Shown here piece after piece: positions 33,727-42,312 of a DNA stretch of 64,000 nt (its first letter is position 1; each line of letters opens with the position of its first letter). Source of the DNA: Alkalihalobacillus pseudalcaliphilus. Lineage in GTDB: Bacteria; Bacillota; Bacilli; Bacillales; Bacillaceae_D. The position numbers were made by a program, and so were the translations under genes. The notes below the pieces were generated by a model. That model was not told where the DNA came from, ran no database searches, and saw nothing but the letters and a program-made list of their open reading frames with translations. The DNA lies in NCBI GenBank assembly GCA_001038565.1, contig LFJO01000005.1:550766-614765 (forward strand). Reading direction: 5' to 3'.

Positions 33727-33972
33727 TGGCGACTGTTCAAACTGTTGGCACATGTACAACTCGATCACCATCAGGAGTCGGTCTGAACAAACAGGGAGCA
33801 CTGTCCTACTAAGGTCATTTATCGTAAGATGGATGACGTGCTAACTTCAAGGCACAACGCCCATAAGTAACTTTCATATAAAACCCACATGGCAAAGCCA
33901 AAACCAGCTTCGCCACAAACAAGAACGAAAGTGGCGATAAGCCCTTTCCAACTCAGCTCTTGATGCAATTTG
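33727..33972. repeat. About 246-bp dispersed repeat, copy 1
   Basis: The segment from GTGGCGACTGTTCA to CTCTTGATGCAATTTG matches 63347-63596 in the same orientation with scattered differences and small indels. It contains a TAAGTAACTTTCATATAAAAC motif like the tail of the hairpin element. No coding frame is conserved between the two copies, so it is not a gene. Confidence 0.85.
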
Positions 33973-34020
33973 GTTTTGATCTTTCTCAATTTAAATGAAT
34001 GATCTTGGATTGTTGTTTGA

Positions 34021-34137
34021 ACCTGAGAATTTCCAGTAATCCAGCGGACGAAAATATGCGGAGACTCCCGCGGGACGTAGTGGCAGAGCTGAGATCCAGC
34101 GGCGTAGCCGATTAGCTCAGCGCCACCCCGCAGGACG
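34021..34137. repeat. GCGGAGACTCCC-type palindromic repeat, copy 1
   Basis: CCAGCGGACGAAAATATGCG is followed by GAGACTCCCGCGGGACGTAG and two nested pairings: GAGCTGAGATC with GATTAGCTC, and GTGGC with GCCAC. A second copy is at 62039-62152 and a degenerate one at 47452-47556. It resembles a repeat common in Bacillaceae intergenic DNA. In each place it is joined directly to the hairpin element. Confidence 0.85.
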
Positions 34138-34140
34138 AGT

Positions 34141-34200
34141 AGCATAAGTTTCGGTAGCGACGAGTAACGCTCTATGTTCGCACTAACTTTCATACAAAAT
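34141..34200 (+). repeat. Dispersed hairpin element, copy with a weakened stem
   Basis: AGCATAAGTTTCGGTAGCGACGAGTAACGCTCT keeps the loop core. The stem's left arm has largely been replaced by the preceding module. It ends ACTTTCATACAAAA about 85 bp before the yqeG ribosome-binding site. Confidence 0.75.
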
Positions 34201-34300
34201 ATCGAAAGTACGGGTTATGCCAAGTTTTCAATTGAATTTTGTCGTAAATATAGGTATAGTTAAAGATTGGTTAAGAAGAACGTGATAAGAGGTGCGTACA

Positions 34301-34819
34301 ATGTTTAAAAATTTATTTCCGAACCAGTATGTAAAGAGCATTTACGAAATAAACTTGACTGAATTAAAAGAACTTGGCATTAAAGGTATTATCACAGACT
34401 TAGATAACACACTAGTAGAATGGGATCGAGCTCTAGCCACAGAGGAAGTCAAAGGGTGGTTTAAAACGGTACAAGACTTAGAAATGAAAGTGACGATTGT
34501 TTCTAATAATACGGAAAAAAGAGTGAAAGCCTTTTCTGACCCAGAAAGTGTTGTGTATATTCATAGTGCCAAAAAACCGATGCGCCGTGCTTTTATGAGA
34601 GCGTGTAAAGATATGGGACTCGCCCCTAACGAAGTCGTTGTAGTAGGTGACCAAATTTTTACGGATGTATTAGGTGGGAACCGAGCTGGTTTACAGACAA
34701 TATTAGTGGTACCGGTGGCTAAGACAGATGGCTTCATTACGAAATTTAACCGAAAAATGGAACGAATTGTTTTAAAGAAAATGCGTCAAAAAGGTTTAAT
34801 ACAATGGGAGGAAGATTAA
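34301..34819 (+). CDS. yqeG: YqeG family HAD IIIA-type phosphatase
   Basis: The 172-residue HAD hydrolase has motif I ITDLDNTLVEWD, motif II VTIVSNN, and motif III/IV around VVVVGDQIFTDVLGGNRAG. The substrate is not established. It is the first gene of the yqeG-to-yqeM cluster. ATG 34301 follows AAGAGGTG; a GTG at 34292 overlaps that site. The stop overlaps the yqeH start (TAATG). Confidence 0.93.
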   Translation: MFKNLFPNQYVKSIYEINLTELKELGIKGIITDLDNTLVEWDRALATEEVKGWFKTVQDLEMKVTIVSNNTEKRVKAFSDPESVVYIHSAKKPMRRAFMRACKDMGLAPNEVVVVGDQIFTDVLGGNRAGLQTILVVPVAKTDGFITKFNRKMERIVLKKMRQKGLIQWEED

Positions 34820-35931
34820 TGTCAGATGAAAAAATAATTTGTGCGGGCTGTGGTGTGCGCGTACAAACAGAGGATCCTAAAGGACTAGGTTATGCACCGA
34901 GTTCAGCCTTAAAGCGTGATGTGATTATTTGTCAACGATGCTACCGCTTAAAGCATTATAATGAAGTGCAAGACGTTTCATTAACAGATGATGATTTCTT
35001 GAAACTGTTACACACAATTGGACAAGAAGATGCCTTAATCGTAAAAATAGTTGATGTCTTTGACTTTAACGGAAGCTGGCTCAATGGCTTACATCGTTTT
35101 GTAGGCAAAAATAATGTCCTATTAGTAGGTAATAAAGTGGATTTACTACCAAAATCATTTAAAAGAAATAAGTTAATCAATTGGTTAAAAAAATCGGCGA
35201 AAGATTTAGGCTTAAAACCAATTGATGTACAATTAATGAGTGCTGCTAAAGGTGATAGTGTCCTTGAAATTGCTGGTGCTATTGACGAGTTAAGAGAAGG
35301 AAAAGATGTATATATAGTAGGGGCTACGAATGTTGGTAAATCAACTTTTATTAATCAATTGATTAGAGGATTTGATGGAGATGAAGACCAGCTGATTACA
35401 ACCTCTCATTTTCCTGGTACAACATTAGACTTGATAGATATTCCTTTGGATGACGGTAAAACCCTATATGACACTCCAGGGATTATTAATCAGCACCAGA
35501 TGGCTCATTATATGGATAAAAAAGAATTAAAAATTATTACGCCTAAAAAAGAAATTAAACCAATGGTCAATCAATTAAATGACGGCCAGACATTATTCTT
35601 TGGTGGTTTAGCTCGTCTAGATTTCGTCAAAGGAGAAAGAAGTTCATTTGTTTCATACTTTTCAAATGAAATAAAGCTGCACAGAACGAAATTAGAGAAA
35701 GCAGATGAACTGTATGAAAATCATTTAGGGGAATTGCTTGCACCACCAGGGCCAGATACAAAAGAGTCATTTCCACCTTTAACGAAAAAAACATTTAGAA
35801 TTAAAGAGAATAAAATGGATGTTGTTTTCTCTGGATTAGGTTTTGTAACAATTAACGGTTCCAATATTGATATTGTTGCACATGTGCCTAAAGGCGTAAC
35901 GGTTTCATTACGTGATTCCATTATTATTTAA
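34819..35931 (+). CDS. yqeH: Ribosome biogenesis GTPase YqeH
   Basis: The 370-residue protein has an N-terminal zinc finger (CAGCG ... CQRCYRLKHYNE), then a circularly permuted GTPase domain in the order G4 (NKVD), G5 (SAAKG), G1 (GATNVGKST), G3 (DTPG). It is needed for 30S subunit assembly in B. subtilis. The C-terminal part follows from about residue 225. ATG 34819 has GGGAGGA upstream, which is supplied by the end of yqeG. Confidence 0.95.
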   Translation: MSDEKIICAGCGVRVQTEDPKGLGYAPSSALKRDVIICQRCYRLKHYNEVQDVSLTDDDFLKLLHTIGQEDALIVKIVDVFDFNGSWLNGLHRFVGKNNVLLVGNKVDLLPKSFKRNKLINWLKKSAKDLGLKPIDVQLMSAAKGDSVLEIAGAIDELREGKDVYIVGATNVGKSTFINQLIRGFDGDEDQLITTSHFPGTTLDLIDIPLDDGKTLYDTPGIINQHQMAHYMDKKELKIITPKKEIKPMVNQLNDGQTLFFGGLARLDFVKGERSSFVSYFSNEIKLHRTKLEKADELYENHLGELLAPPGPDTKESFPPLTKKTFRIKENKMDVVFSGLGFVTINGSNIDIVAHVPKGVTVSLRDSIII

Positions 35932-35950
35932 TTAGGAAGAGGGGAAGATT

Positions 35951-36793
35951 ATGAAGAAGGTATTTGGTTTATTTGGATACCCAGTCCACCACTCGATGTC
36001 ACCGATTATGCAAGAGGCCGCTTTTTCTGATTGCGATATTATGGCTAATTATCATGCATTTCTAGTTAAACCTGAACAATTAAAAGAGGCTGTTAAAAGT
36101 ATTCGAGCCTTACAATTAGGTGGGGTAAACGTCACAATCCCACATAAGGTTGCTGTTATGGAGTACTTAGATGAAGTTGACGAAGAAGCCCGGCAAATCG
36201 GTGCCGTAAATACGATTGTTAATCGTAACGGCAGACTTATCGGTTATAACACAGATGGTAGAGGGTATTTAGAATCTTTATTAGAGCTAACGGAAACCGT
36301 AGTAGGTAAAAATGTGGCGATTATAGGAGCGGGTGGTGCGGCAAGAGCTGTTGCCACAGTTCTAATCAATGCCCAAGTATCTCAACTGGTCATCGCTAAT
36401 CGGACGGTTCTAAAAGCTGAAGCCCTCCTTCAACGTCTTCCAAACGGAAACACCGTGACAGAAGTTATGAGTATAGCTGAACTTGAACATACATTACACA
36501 AATTTGATATCATTATAAATACAACATCCGTTGGTATGAGTCCACATGCGGATGAGAGCCCGCTTTCGCTAACACATCTCAAAGAAAATACAGTGGTTAG
36601 TGATCTTATTTATAACCCACTTCAAACCAAACTATTAATGGAAGCTGAAGCGATGGGAGCACTAACGTTAAATGGACTTGGGATGTTTGTGAATCAAGGA
36701 GCACTCTCGTTTGAATATTGGACTGAACAAAAACCAAACCGTCAAAAAATGACAGATGTTGTGTTAAAGCAACTTGGAGGTATACGATGTTAA
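35951..36793 (+). CDS. aroE: Shikimate dehydrogenase (NADP+)
   Basis: A 280-residue enzyme that reduces 3-dehydroshikimate to shikimate in aromatic amino acid synthesis. FGLFGYPVHHSMSPIMQEAAF binds substrate, NVTIPHK carries the catalytic lysine, NTDGRGYLESL the aspartate, and GAGGAARAVATVL is the NADP loop. INTTSVGMSP and NGLGMFVNQGALSFE are also conserved. It overlaps yhbY by 7 bp. Confidence 0.96.
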   Translation: MKKVFGLFGYPVHHSMSPIMQEAAFSDCDIMANYHAFLVKPEQLKEAVKSIRALQLGGVNVTIPHKVAVMEYLDEVDEEARQIGAVNTIVNRNGRLIGYNTDGRGYLESLLELTETVVGKNVAIIGAGGAARAVATVLINAQVSQLVIANRTVLKAEALLQRLPNGNTVTEVMSIAELEHTLHKFDIIINTTSVGMSPHADESPLSLTHLKENTVVSDLIYNPLQTKLLMEAEAMGALTLNGLGMFVNQGALSFEYWTEQKPNRQKMTDVVLKQLGGIRC

Positions 36794-37077
36794 CTGGAAA
36801 ACAAAAAAGATTTTTACGCTCAAAGGCTCATCATTTAAACCCTATTTTCCAAGTAGGGAAAGGTGGAGTCAACGATAATATGATTGCCCAAATTTCTGAT
36901 GCTCTTGAAGTGAGAGAATTAATGAAAATTAGCGTCTTACAAAATTGTGAGTTTGATAAGGGAGATGTCGCAAAAGAGCTTGCCAAAGGAACAAAAGCAG
37001 ACATTGTGCAAATTATCGGTAATACGATTGTTTTATACAAAGAATCAAAAGAAAATAAACAACTTATTCTCCCTTAA
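36787..37077 (+). CDS. yhbY: Ribosome assembly RNA-binding protein YhbY (YqeI)
   Basis: A 96-residue CRM-domain protein: LTGKQKRFLRSKAHHLNPIFQVGKGGVNDNMIAQISDALEVRELMKISVLQN with the GKGG loop. CRM domains bind rRNA, and YhbY associates with pre-50S particles. The gene overlaps aroE and is followed by nadD after 31 bp. Confidence 0.94.
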   Translation: MLTGKQKRFLRSKAHHLNPIFQVGKGGVNDNMIAQISDALEVRELMKISVLQNCEFDKGDVAKELAKGTKADIVQIIGNTIVLYKESKENKQLILP

Positions 37078-37108
37078 TAAAGGTGTCCAAACGATAAAGG
37101 AGAACATT

Positions 37109-37696
37109 ATGAAACGAATTGGTTTATTTGGTGGAAGCTTTGATCCCCCGCATATTGGTCATATGTTAACAGCTGTACAAGTGATGGAATCATGTGAGCT
37201 AGATGAAGTTTGGTTTATTCCTGTTCATACAGCACCTCACAAATATAAAAAATCAATGTCCAGTAATGTAGAACGTTTAAAAATGCTTGAAGAGAGTACC
37301 GCTTTTCATGAAAAATTTTTTATTTCTACAGTCGAGTTAGAACGAAAAGGTGTGTCCTATACAATTGATACGGTAATGCACTTGAAGGAAAAGTACGATA
37401 ACACTCAATTTTATTTTATCGTTGGTGGTGATATGTTAGCCACACTTCATACGTGGAAAGGTATCGAACAACTTTATTCAAACGTGACATTTATAGCGGT
37501 AGAGCGCCCGGGGGTATCAATGGAACGGCTTCCTCATGAAACCATCATTCAAATTGAAACGAAGCAATTGGATATATCCTCAACGATGATTCGAGAGCGA
37601 GTCAAACTTGGAAAATCAATTTCTTATATGGTGGTGCCAGAGGTTGAGGCATTCATTAGGAAGAAGGGGTTATATGGAGAGAGAGAAAGCACTTGA
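37109..37696 (+). CDS. nadD: Nicotinate-nucleotide adenylyltransferase
   Basis: A 195-residue enzyme that adenylates nicotinate mononucleotide in NAD synthesis. The nucleotidyltransferase motif GLFGGSFDPPHIGHM, IPVHTAPHK, FIVGGDMLATLHTWKG and DISSTMIRERV are present. ATG 37109 follows AAAGGAG; upstream in-frame codons lie inside yhbY. The end overlaps yqeK by 23 bp. Confidence 0.96.
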   Translation: MKRIGLFGGSFDPPHIGHMLTAVQVMESCELDEVWFIPVHTAPHKYKKSMSSNVERLKMLEESTAFHEKFFISTVELERKGVSYTIDTVMHLKEKYDNTQFYFIVGGDMLATLHTWKGIEQLYSNVTFIAVERPGVSMERLPHETIIQIETKQLDISSTMIRERVKLGKSISYMVVPEVEAFIRKKGLYGEREST

Positions 37697-38252
37697 AATC
37701 GTGCAACCGCACTTAACTGAACATCGTTATCAACATACATTAGGAGTTATGCAGACAGCATTACGGCTAGCAAGGAAGTTTGGAGTCGATGAAAAGAAAG
37801 CAGAAATTGCTGCTATTTTTCATGATTATGCCAAGTTTCGAAATAAGGATGAAATGAGAAGCTTAATTCGTGAGAAGTTACAATGGCTTGAAATTTTAGA
37901 CTATGGTGATGAGCTTCTTCACGCTCCGTGTGGTGCTTATTATGTGCAGCATGAGGTGGGGATTCGCGATCAAGAGATCTTAGGTGCGATTGCGTATCAT
38001 ACAACCGGGAAACCAGGGATGAACGATTTAGAAAAAGTGATTTTTTTAGCTGATTATATAGAACCGGGTAGGCATTTTAAAGGTGTTGATGAGGTAAGGG
38101 CATTGGCTGAAGATGATTTGGATGAAGCGATTTTACAATCGTTACACAATACGGTTCAGTTTTTGATGAATCGTCGTCAGCTTATTTTTCCCGATACGTT
38201 AGCGACATATAATGATTTTATTTTTAAGAAAAAAAGGAGAAGTGATCGTTAG
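37674..38252 (+). CDS. yqeK: HD-domain Ap4A hydrolase YqeK
   Basis: A 192-residue HD-superfamily phosphohydrolase with HRYQHTLGV, FHDYAK (the HD pair), HAPCGAYYVQHEVG and AIAYHTTG metal-ligand segments. It cleaves Ap4A symmetrically in Bacillus. ATG 37674 follows GAAGAAGGGG, inside the end of nadD. The stop base is shared with the rsfS start. Confidence 0.94.
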   Translation: MEREKALEIVQPHLTEHRYQHTLGVMQTALRLARKFGVDEKKAEIAAIFHDYAKFRNKDEMRSLIREKLQWLEILDYGDELLHAPCGAYYVQHEVGIRDQEILGAIAYHTTGKPGMNDLEKVIFLADYIEPGRHFKGVDEVRALAEDDLDEAILQSLHNTVQFLMNRRQLIFPDTLATYNDFIFKKKRRSDR

Positions 38253-38605
38253 TGTTAGAAGATAAAATGTTAGAACTAGCCGTTAAAACTATAGATGATA
38301 AAAAAGCAGCAAATATTGTTGCGTTAAATATGAAAGGTGTTTCATTAATAGCTGATTACTTTGTTATTTGTCATGGTAATTCAGAAAAGCAAGTACAAGC
38401 AATTGCCCATGAGTTGAAAAAAGTAGCTCAAGAACAAGGAATTGATATTAAGCGCTTAGAAGGGTATGACACGGCGAGGTGGGTATTAATCGATTTAGGT
38501 AATGTGGTTGTCCACATTTTCCATAAAGATGAACGTGTTTATTATAATTTGGAAAAGCTTTGGGGAGATGCGGCTATCATTGAGTTAGAAGGAGTATTGG
38601 ACTGA
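38252..38605 (+). CDS. rsfS: Ribosome silencing factor RsfS
   Basis: A 117-residue protein with SLIADYFVICHGNSEKQVQAIAHELK and RLEGYDTARWVLIDLGNVVVHIFHKDERVYYNLEKLWGDA, the RsfS/Iojap signature. It binds ribosomal protein L14 and blocks subunit joining in starvation. The start is GTG 38252. It is tightly linked to yqeK and to the cvfB-type gene. Confidence 0.96.
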   Translation: MLEDKMLELAVKTIDDKKAANIVALNMKGVSLIADYFVICHGNSEKQVQAIAHELKKVAQEQGIDIKRLEGYDTARWVLIDLGNVVVHIFHKDERVYYNLEKLWGDAAIIELEGVLD

Positions 38606-39465
38606 TGGAACTAAAGCCAGGATATATGGCGGAGTTGACCGTTGATCGTAAAACTGATTTTGGTTATTTTCTTTCAACCAGTGCAGAAGATGTGCTTCTT
38701 CACAATAACGATGTTGTGGGTAATGTGGCAAATGGAGACAAAGTTCAGGTGTTTTTATATTTAGACCACCAAAACCGACTAGCAGCAACGATGAAAGAGC
38801 CGATTATTTCGGTTGGCGAGTATGCATGGTTGGAAGTTGTTTCTGTTCGCACTGGGCATGGTGTGTTTATGTATAATGGGATTTCGCGTGATTTATTTTT
38901 ATCCATGGATGAATTGCCTGAAGATCGTGATCTTTGGCCAAGAAAAGGCGAGCGTCTCCCTGTAACTATTACATGGGATAAGCGTGGTCGAATGATGGCT
39001 AGGCTTTTAAAAGGCGGTCCGATTGAGGAAATGTCAGAGAAAGCACCAGAATCAGTGAAAGACGAAGAAGTTGCTGGATATGTATATCATTTTCTCGATG
39101 AGGGTGCATTACTCTTAACGCAAGAAGGTTATTTGGCATTTATCCATAATAATGAAATGACAAGAGCTTTACGTTATGGAGAATTTGTACAAGGGCGAGT
39201 TCAGTATGTAAGACCTGATGGACGAGTAAATATTACTTTACGTGGGTCTAGAACGGAACGCCAAGATGATGATTCTGAAGTAATTTATACGTATCTTGTT
39301 AATCGTGGTGGTGCAATGCCATACACGGATAAAACCCCACCGGAAGATATCAAGGCACGTTTTCAAATTAGTAAAGCCGCTTTTAAGCGTGCTTTAGGTA
39401 AGTTAATGAAAGAAGGAAAAATTGAACAGCGTGATGGTTGGACTTATCAAAAGGGGAAGAAATGA
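38605..39465 (+). CDS. cvfB: CvfB/YitL-type S1 RNA-binding protein
   Basis: The 286-residue protein has tandem S1-like domains: FGYFLSTSAEDVLLHNNDV, VVSVRTGHGVFMYNGISRDLFLSMDELP, and VQGRVQYVRPDGRVNITLRG, then a winged-helix end RFQISKAAFKRALGKLMKEGKIEQ. CvfB regulates virulence genes in Staphylococcus through RNA binding. It begins at the rsfS stop and overlaps yqeM by 4 bp. In B. subtilis yqeL is followed directly by yqeM, so its place inside the operon is unusual. Confidence 0.9.
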   Translation: MELKPGYMAELTVDRKTDFGYFLSTSAEDVLLHNNDVVGNVANGDKVQVFLYLDHQNRLAATMKEPIISVGEYAWLEVVSVRTGHGVFMYNGISRDLFLSMDELPEDRDLWPRKGERLPVTITWDKRGRMMARLLKGGPIEEMSEKAPESVKDEEVAGYVYHFLDEGALLLTQEGYLAFIHNNEMTRALRYGEFVQGRVQYVRPDGRVNITLRGSRTERQDDDSEVIYTYLVNRGGAMPYTDKTPPEDIKARFQISKAAFKRALGKLMKEGKIEQRDGWTYQKGKK

Positions 39466-40202
39466 ACTATTTAACTTTTGCCCATTATTATGATCAATTA
39501 ATGGCAGAGGCACCTTACGATAACTGGCTAGAATTTGTATTAGATACAGTTGGAAAAGACTCTCTAAAAGGCCACAAGGTATTAGACGTAGGCTGTGGAA
39601 CAGGTGAATTACTTCTTTCATTCCTCAAAAAAGAAGCTGAGGTTACAGGGCTTGATCTATCAGCTGAAATGCTGATGGTCGCCCACGCTAAAGCGGAAAA
39701 AGCGGGGTATAAGCCTTTTCTTATCGAGCAAGATATGTCCGAGATGACGTTAATGAGCCAATTTGATATCGTTTGTGCATTTTGTGATTCCATCAATTAT
39801 CTTGAAAATGAGACGGATGTTCAACGAACCTTTGCCGCTGTTTTCAAGCAGTTAAAGCAGGGCGGATATTTTTTATTTGACGTACACAGCCTGTATAAAA
39901 TAACACGTTATATAGAAGACACACATGCAGAGCCAGGAGAAGAGATTTCATATATTTGGAATTCTTTTGAAGGCGATTGGCCGGACAGTGTAGAGCATGA
40001 ATTGACATTTTTCGTGCGAGATTCGCTAGGGAAGTATGAACGGTTTGATGAGCTTCATAAACAACGAACCTATGAGATTAAGCAATACGAAGAATGGTTA
40101 ATAGAAGCGGGTTTTTCTATAGAAAAAATTACAGCTGACTTTACAGATGAAACACCAAATGATCAAAGTGAAAGAATCTTTTTCAAAGCCATTAAAAAAT
40201 AA
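39462..40202 (+). CDS. yqeM: Class I SAM-dependent methyltransferase YqeM
   Basis: A 246-residue methyltransferase. Motif I is VLDVGCGTGELLLSFLK, followed by VTGLDLSAEMLMVA and the strand FDIVCAFCDSINYL; a late FLFDVHSLYK replaces motif III. The substrate is not known. ATG 39462 overlaps the cvfB stop, with AAGGGGAAG upstream. It ends the yqeG-yqeM transcript, before the convergent comER. Confidence 0.92.
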   Translation: MNYLTFAHYYDQLMAEAPYDNWLEFVLDTVGKDSLKGHKVLDVGCGTGELLLSFLKKEAEVTGLDLSAEMLMVAHAKAEKAGYKPFLIEQDMSEMTLMSQFDIVCAFCDSINYLENETDVQRTFAAVFKQLKQGGYFLFDVHSLYKITRYIEDTHAEPGEEISYIWNSFEGDWPDSVEHELTFFVRDSLGKYERFDELHKQRTYEIKQYEEWLIEAGFSIEKITADFTDETPNDQSERIFFKAIKK

Positions 40203-40312
40203 GCAGGAAAAACATTGTTTCTGTCGAAAAAGATAGCCTAAGAATAAAAAACTTTGGTGATGAGCAAATCGATGCCTCCGTTGATTTACAGCTAACTTTT
40301 AAGTACAAATAA
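40203..40312 (+). pseudogene. Possible C-terminal gene remnant after yqeM
   Basis: An open frame without a start reads SVEKDSLRIKNFGDEQIDASV and ends LTFKYK at TAA 40310. The residue pattern is protein-like. I do not recognise the family, and it may simply be chance. Confidence 0.2.
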
Positions 40313-40343
40313 ACTGTCCTCCGTGAACATAAGAGGACAGTTT
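40311..40343. terminator. Bidirectional terminator between yqeM and comER
   Basis: AAACTGTCCTC pairs with GAGGACAGTTT around an 11-base loop. T content on both sides is modest. It lies between convergent genes. Confidence 0.75.
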
Positions 40344-40353
40344 AGCTAAAATG

Positions 40354-41175
40354 TTAGGTCTTAAACATGATTTTTAACTTTTCTTGCTCATCATAATATT
40401 TTCTATGCGTTTCTTGAAAAAGGTGATCAAACATCGACCCTGTCTCATCTTCAAGCACCTGCAAGCCCACCCCGGTAATCCCACCAGGTACACATACTCT
40501 TTCTTTTAAGCTATCTAAAGAATAATGCCCTTTTTCAATCAATTGACCCATTCCAATTAACATATTTGAAGCTAAAATCGTTGCTTCTTCCTTTGAAATA
40601 TCGGTTTGCCTTACTGCTGCATTAATGAACTCTTGCAATAAGTAACTGAAAAATGCAGGTCCGCAACATAAAATGTCAGAAGCAACACGTGTAATATTTT
40701 CATCGATAAAAAGTGGTTCAGAAATAGAGGACATCAATTCGATAATTGTTTCTTTGTCAGATTCTGAACATCTTCTTCCAATATTAACTAAAGAAGAGCC
40801 TGCACTTACACGATTCAAAATGCTAGGTATGACTCTAGCTACCTTGCAGTTTAGTTGCTCTTCCAGTTGTTCAACAGTGATGGGGCTTGTAATGGAGACG
40901 ACGATTTGTTCATTTTCTAGCTTATGTGCAATTGCATCAATCACATCAGGAAAATGGTGTGGCTTGACACAAATAAAGATAATTTCAGAATTCTGAACGA
41001 CATTAACAGGATTAGAAAACAAATGAATGGAGGGATATTGTTTTTGGATCCTCTCCGCTTTGTGCGATGAACGATTGTAGATGTTGATGGATTCAGGGCT
41101 CATTTTTTTTGAATCGATCCATGCTTCAATTAAAACTGTACCCATACTACCAGTTCCGATAACGCCAATTCTCAT
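40354..41175 (-). CDS. comER: ComER, ProC-like late competence operon protein
   Basis: A 273-residue protein of the pyrroline-5-carboxylate reductase fold. It has the dinucleotide loop IGVIGTGSMGTVLIEAW and the ICVKPHHFPDV strand, but ProC catalytic segments are changed (CCGPAFFSYLLQEFINAAV and VPGGITGVGLQVLEDE). ComER lies opposite to comEABC as in B. subtilis. It is not needed for competence there, but has been linked to sporulation and biofilm control in some Bacillus. The ATG follows GGGGGGAAT. Confidence 0.93.
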   Translation of the reverse strand: MRIGVIGTGSMGTVLIEAWIDSKKMSPESINIYNRSSHKAERIQKQYPSIHLFSNPVNVVQNSEIIFICVKPHHFPDVIDAIAHKLENEQIVVSITSPITVEQLEEQLNCKVARVIPSILNRVSAGSSLVNIGRRCSESDKETIIELMSSISEPLFIDENITRVASDILCCGPAFFSYLLQEFINAAVRQTDISKEEATILASNMLIGMGQLIEKGHYSLDSLKERVCVPGGITGVGLQVLEDETGSMFDHLFQETHRKYYDEQEKLKIMFKT

Positions 41176-41601
41176 GGTATTCCCCCCTTTGCTATTTCGT
41201 CCATATTGATGCGTTCAACACTATAAATAACTTTATGTTCTTATAGCCCCAGATATGAATCAATACAAAAATAAAAATGTCCATTAAGTTAATTCTTGTT
41301 GCTTAATTATATTATTAGTAAAATAGATGAGACAAAGATGTGTTATTCAAAGCTATAGTTAGATCTTTAAGGAAGCGGGTAAGTAGCAGGGGTGCTTTCA
41401 TACATTTGATGAACACGAATCTATGTGATCTCGTCGTAAGTAAGATGTGTGTAATGGCAACGTTTATGAGTAGTTTGGGAAAATGCTCGATAACACAATT
41501 ACACAAAGAAAGAGCAGACGTAATGTGCATGTAAGCTATTTAATAAGGCAGTTACTCAACGAAAGTGTGCTCGGTAACTTCATACAAAGGAAGGTGTCAA
41601 A

Positions 41602-42234
41602 ATGAAGAAGTTATCTATACGTGAATGGTTAGTTTTGATTGCTTCAGGTTTGATGGTCATTTTTAGCTTAGGATTATTTACATTTGTATTTAATCGAGAT
41701 AAACCTCAAGCAGAGGAAGCGAATAGTTGGGCGTTTTTAGAAGAAGGTAAAACAGACGAAGAGGCGAATCATGACAAAGAGCAAGAAGATCTTTTAGAAG
41801 TGGTTGTCGATATTAAAGGTGCGGTAAAAATACCGGGGATTTATGTGATGGAGCAGGGTGATAGAATCCATGAAGTAATTGAAAAGGCAGGAGGGCTTAG
41901 TGACGAAGCCGATGATCTACAAGTAAATTTGGCTTCATTACTTGAGGATGAAATGGTTATTTATATTCCCTTTCAATCAGATGAGGACAACCAAGCTGAG
42001 GTTATTGCTCAATTAGCTGCGTCTCAAGACCAAGATGAAGTCCTGATCAACCTTAATACCGCAACTCAAGTTGAATTAGAACGATTACCGGGAGTAGGGC
42101 CTTCCAAAGCGACTCAAATTATTACATATCGTGACGAACACGGAAAGTTCACAGATATTCAGGAACTAACCAATGTTTCTGGTTTTGGAGAAAAGTCATT
42201 TGAACAACTTAAAGATTTAATTACAGTTAAATGA
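41602..42234 (+). CDS. comEA: ComEA, DNA receptor for transformation
   Basis: A 210-residue membrane-anchored protein. One transmembrane helix (about 10-29) is followed by a charged linker, an SLBB domain (VVVDIKGAVKIPGIYVMEQGDRIHEVIEKAGG) and two helix-hairpin-helix motifs (INLNTATQVELERLPGVGPSKATQII and IQELTNVSGFGEKSFEQL) that bind double-stranded DNA at the cell surface. A TAACTTCATACAAA tail of the dispersed repeat ends just before GGAAGGTG. The remaining comER-comEA gap shows no gene and no clear ComK box. Confidence 0.96.
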   Translation: MKKLSIREWLVLIASGLMVIFSLGLFTFVFNRDKPQAEEANSWAFLEEGKTDEEANHDKEQEDLLEVVVDIKGAVKIPGIYVMEQGDRIHEVIEKAGGLSDEADDLQVNLASLLEDEMVIYIPFQSDEDNQAEVIAQLAASQDQDEVLINLNTATQVELERLPGVGPSKATQIITYRDEHGKFTDIQELTNVSGFGEKSFEQLKDLITVK

Positions 42235-42312
42235 TGGTTTGACGATTTCGAAGGAGCTTCACTAAACGAGCTAGTAGACAAGCCTTTAAGCTTGAACATC
42301 AGGAAGGTGCGA

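Noticed and set aside
33501-34193. Minus-strand frames of 79 and 124 residues before yqeG
   Set aside because: They lie in dispersed repeats, and the frames are not conserved between repeat copies.
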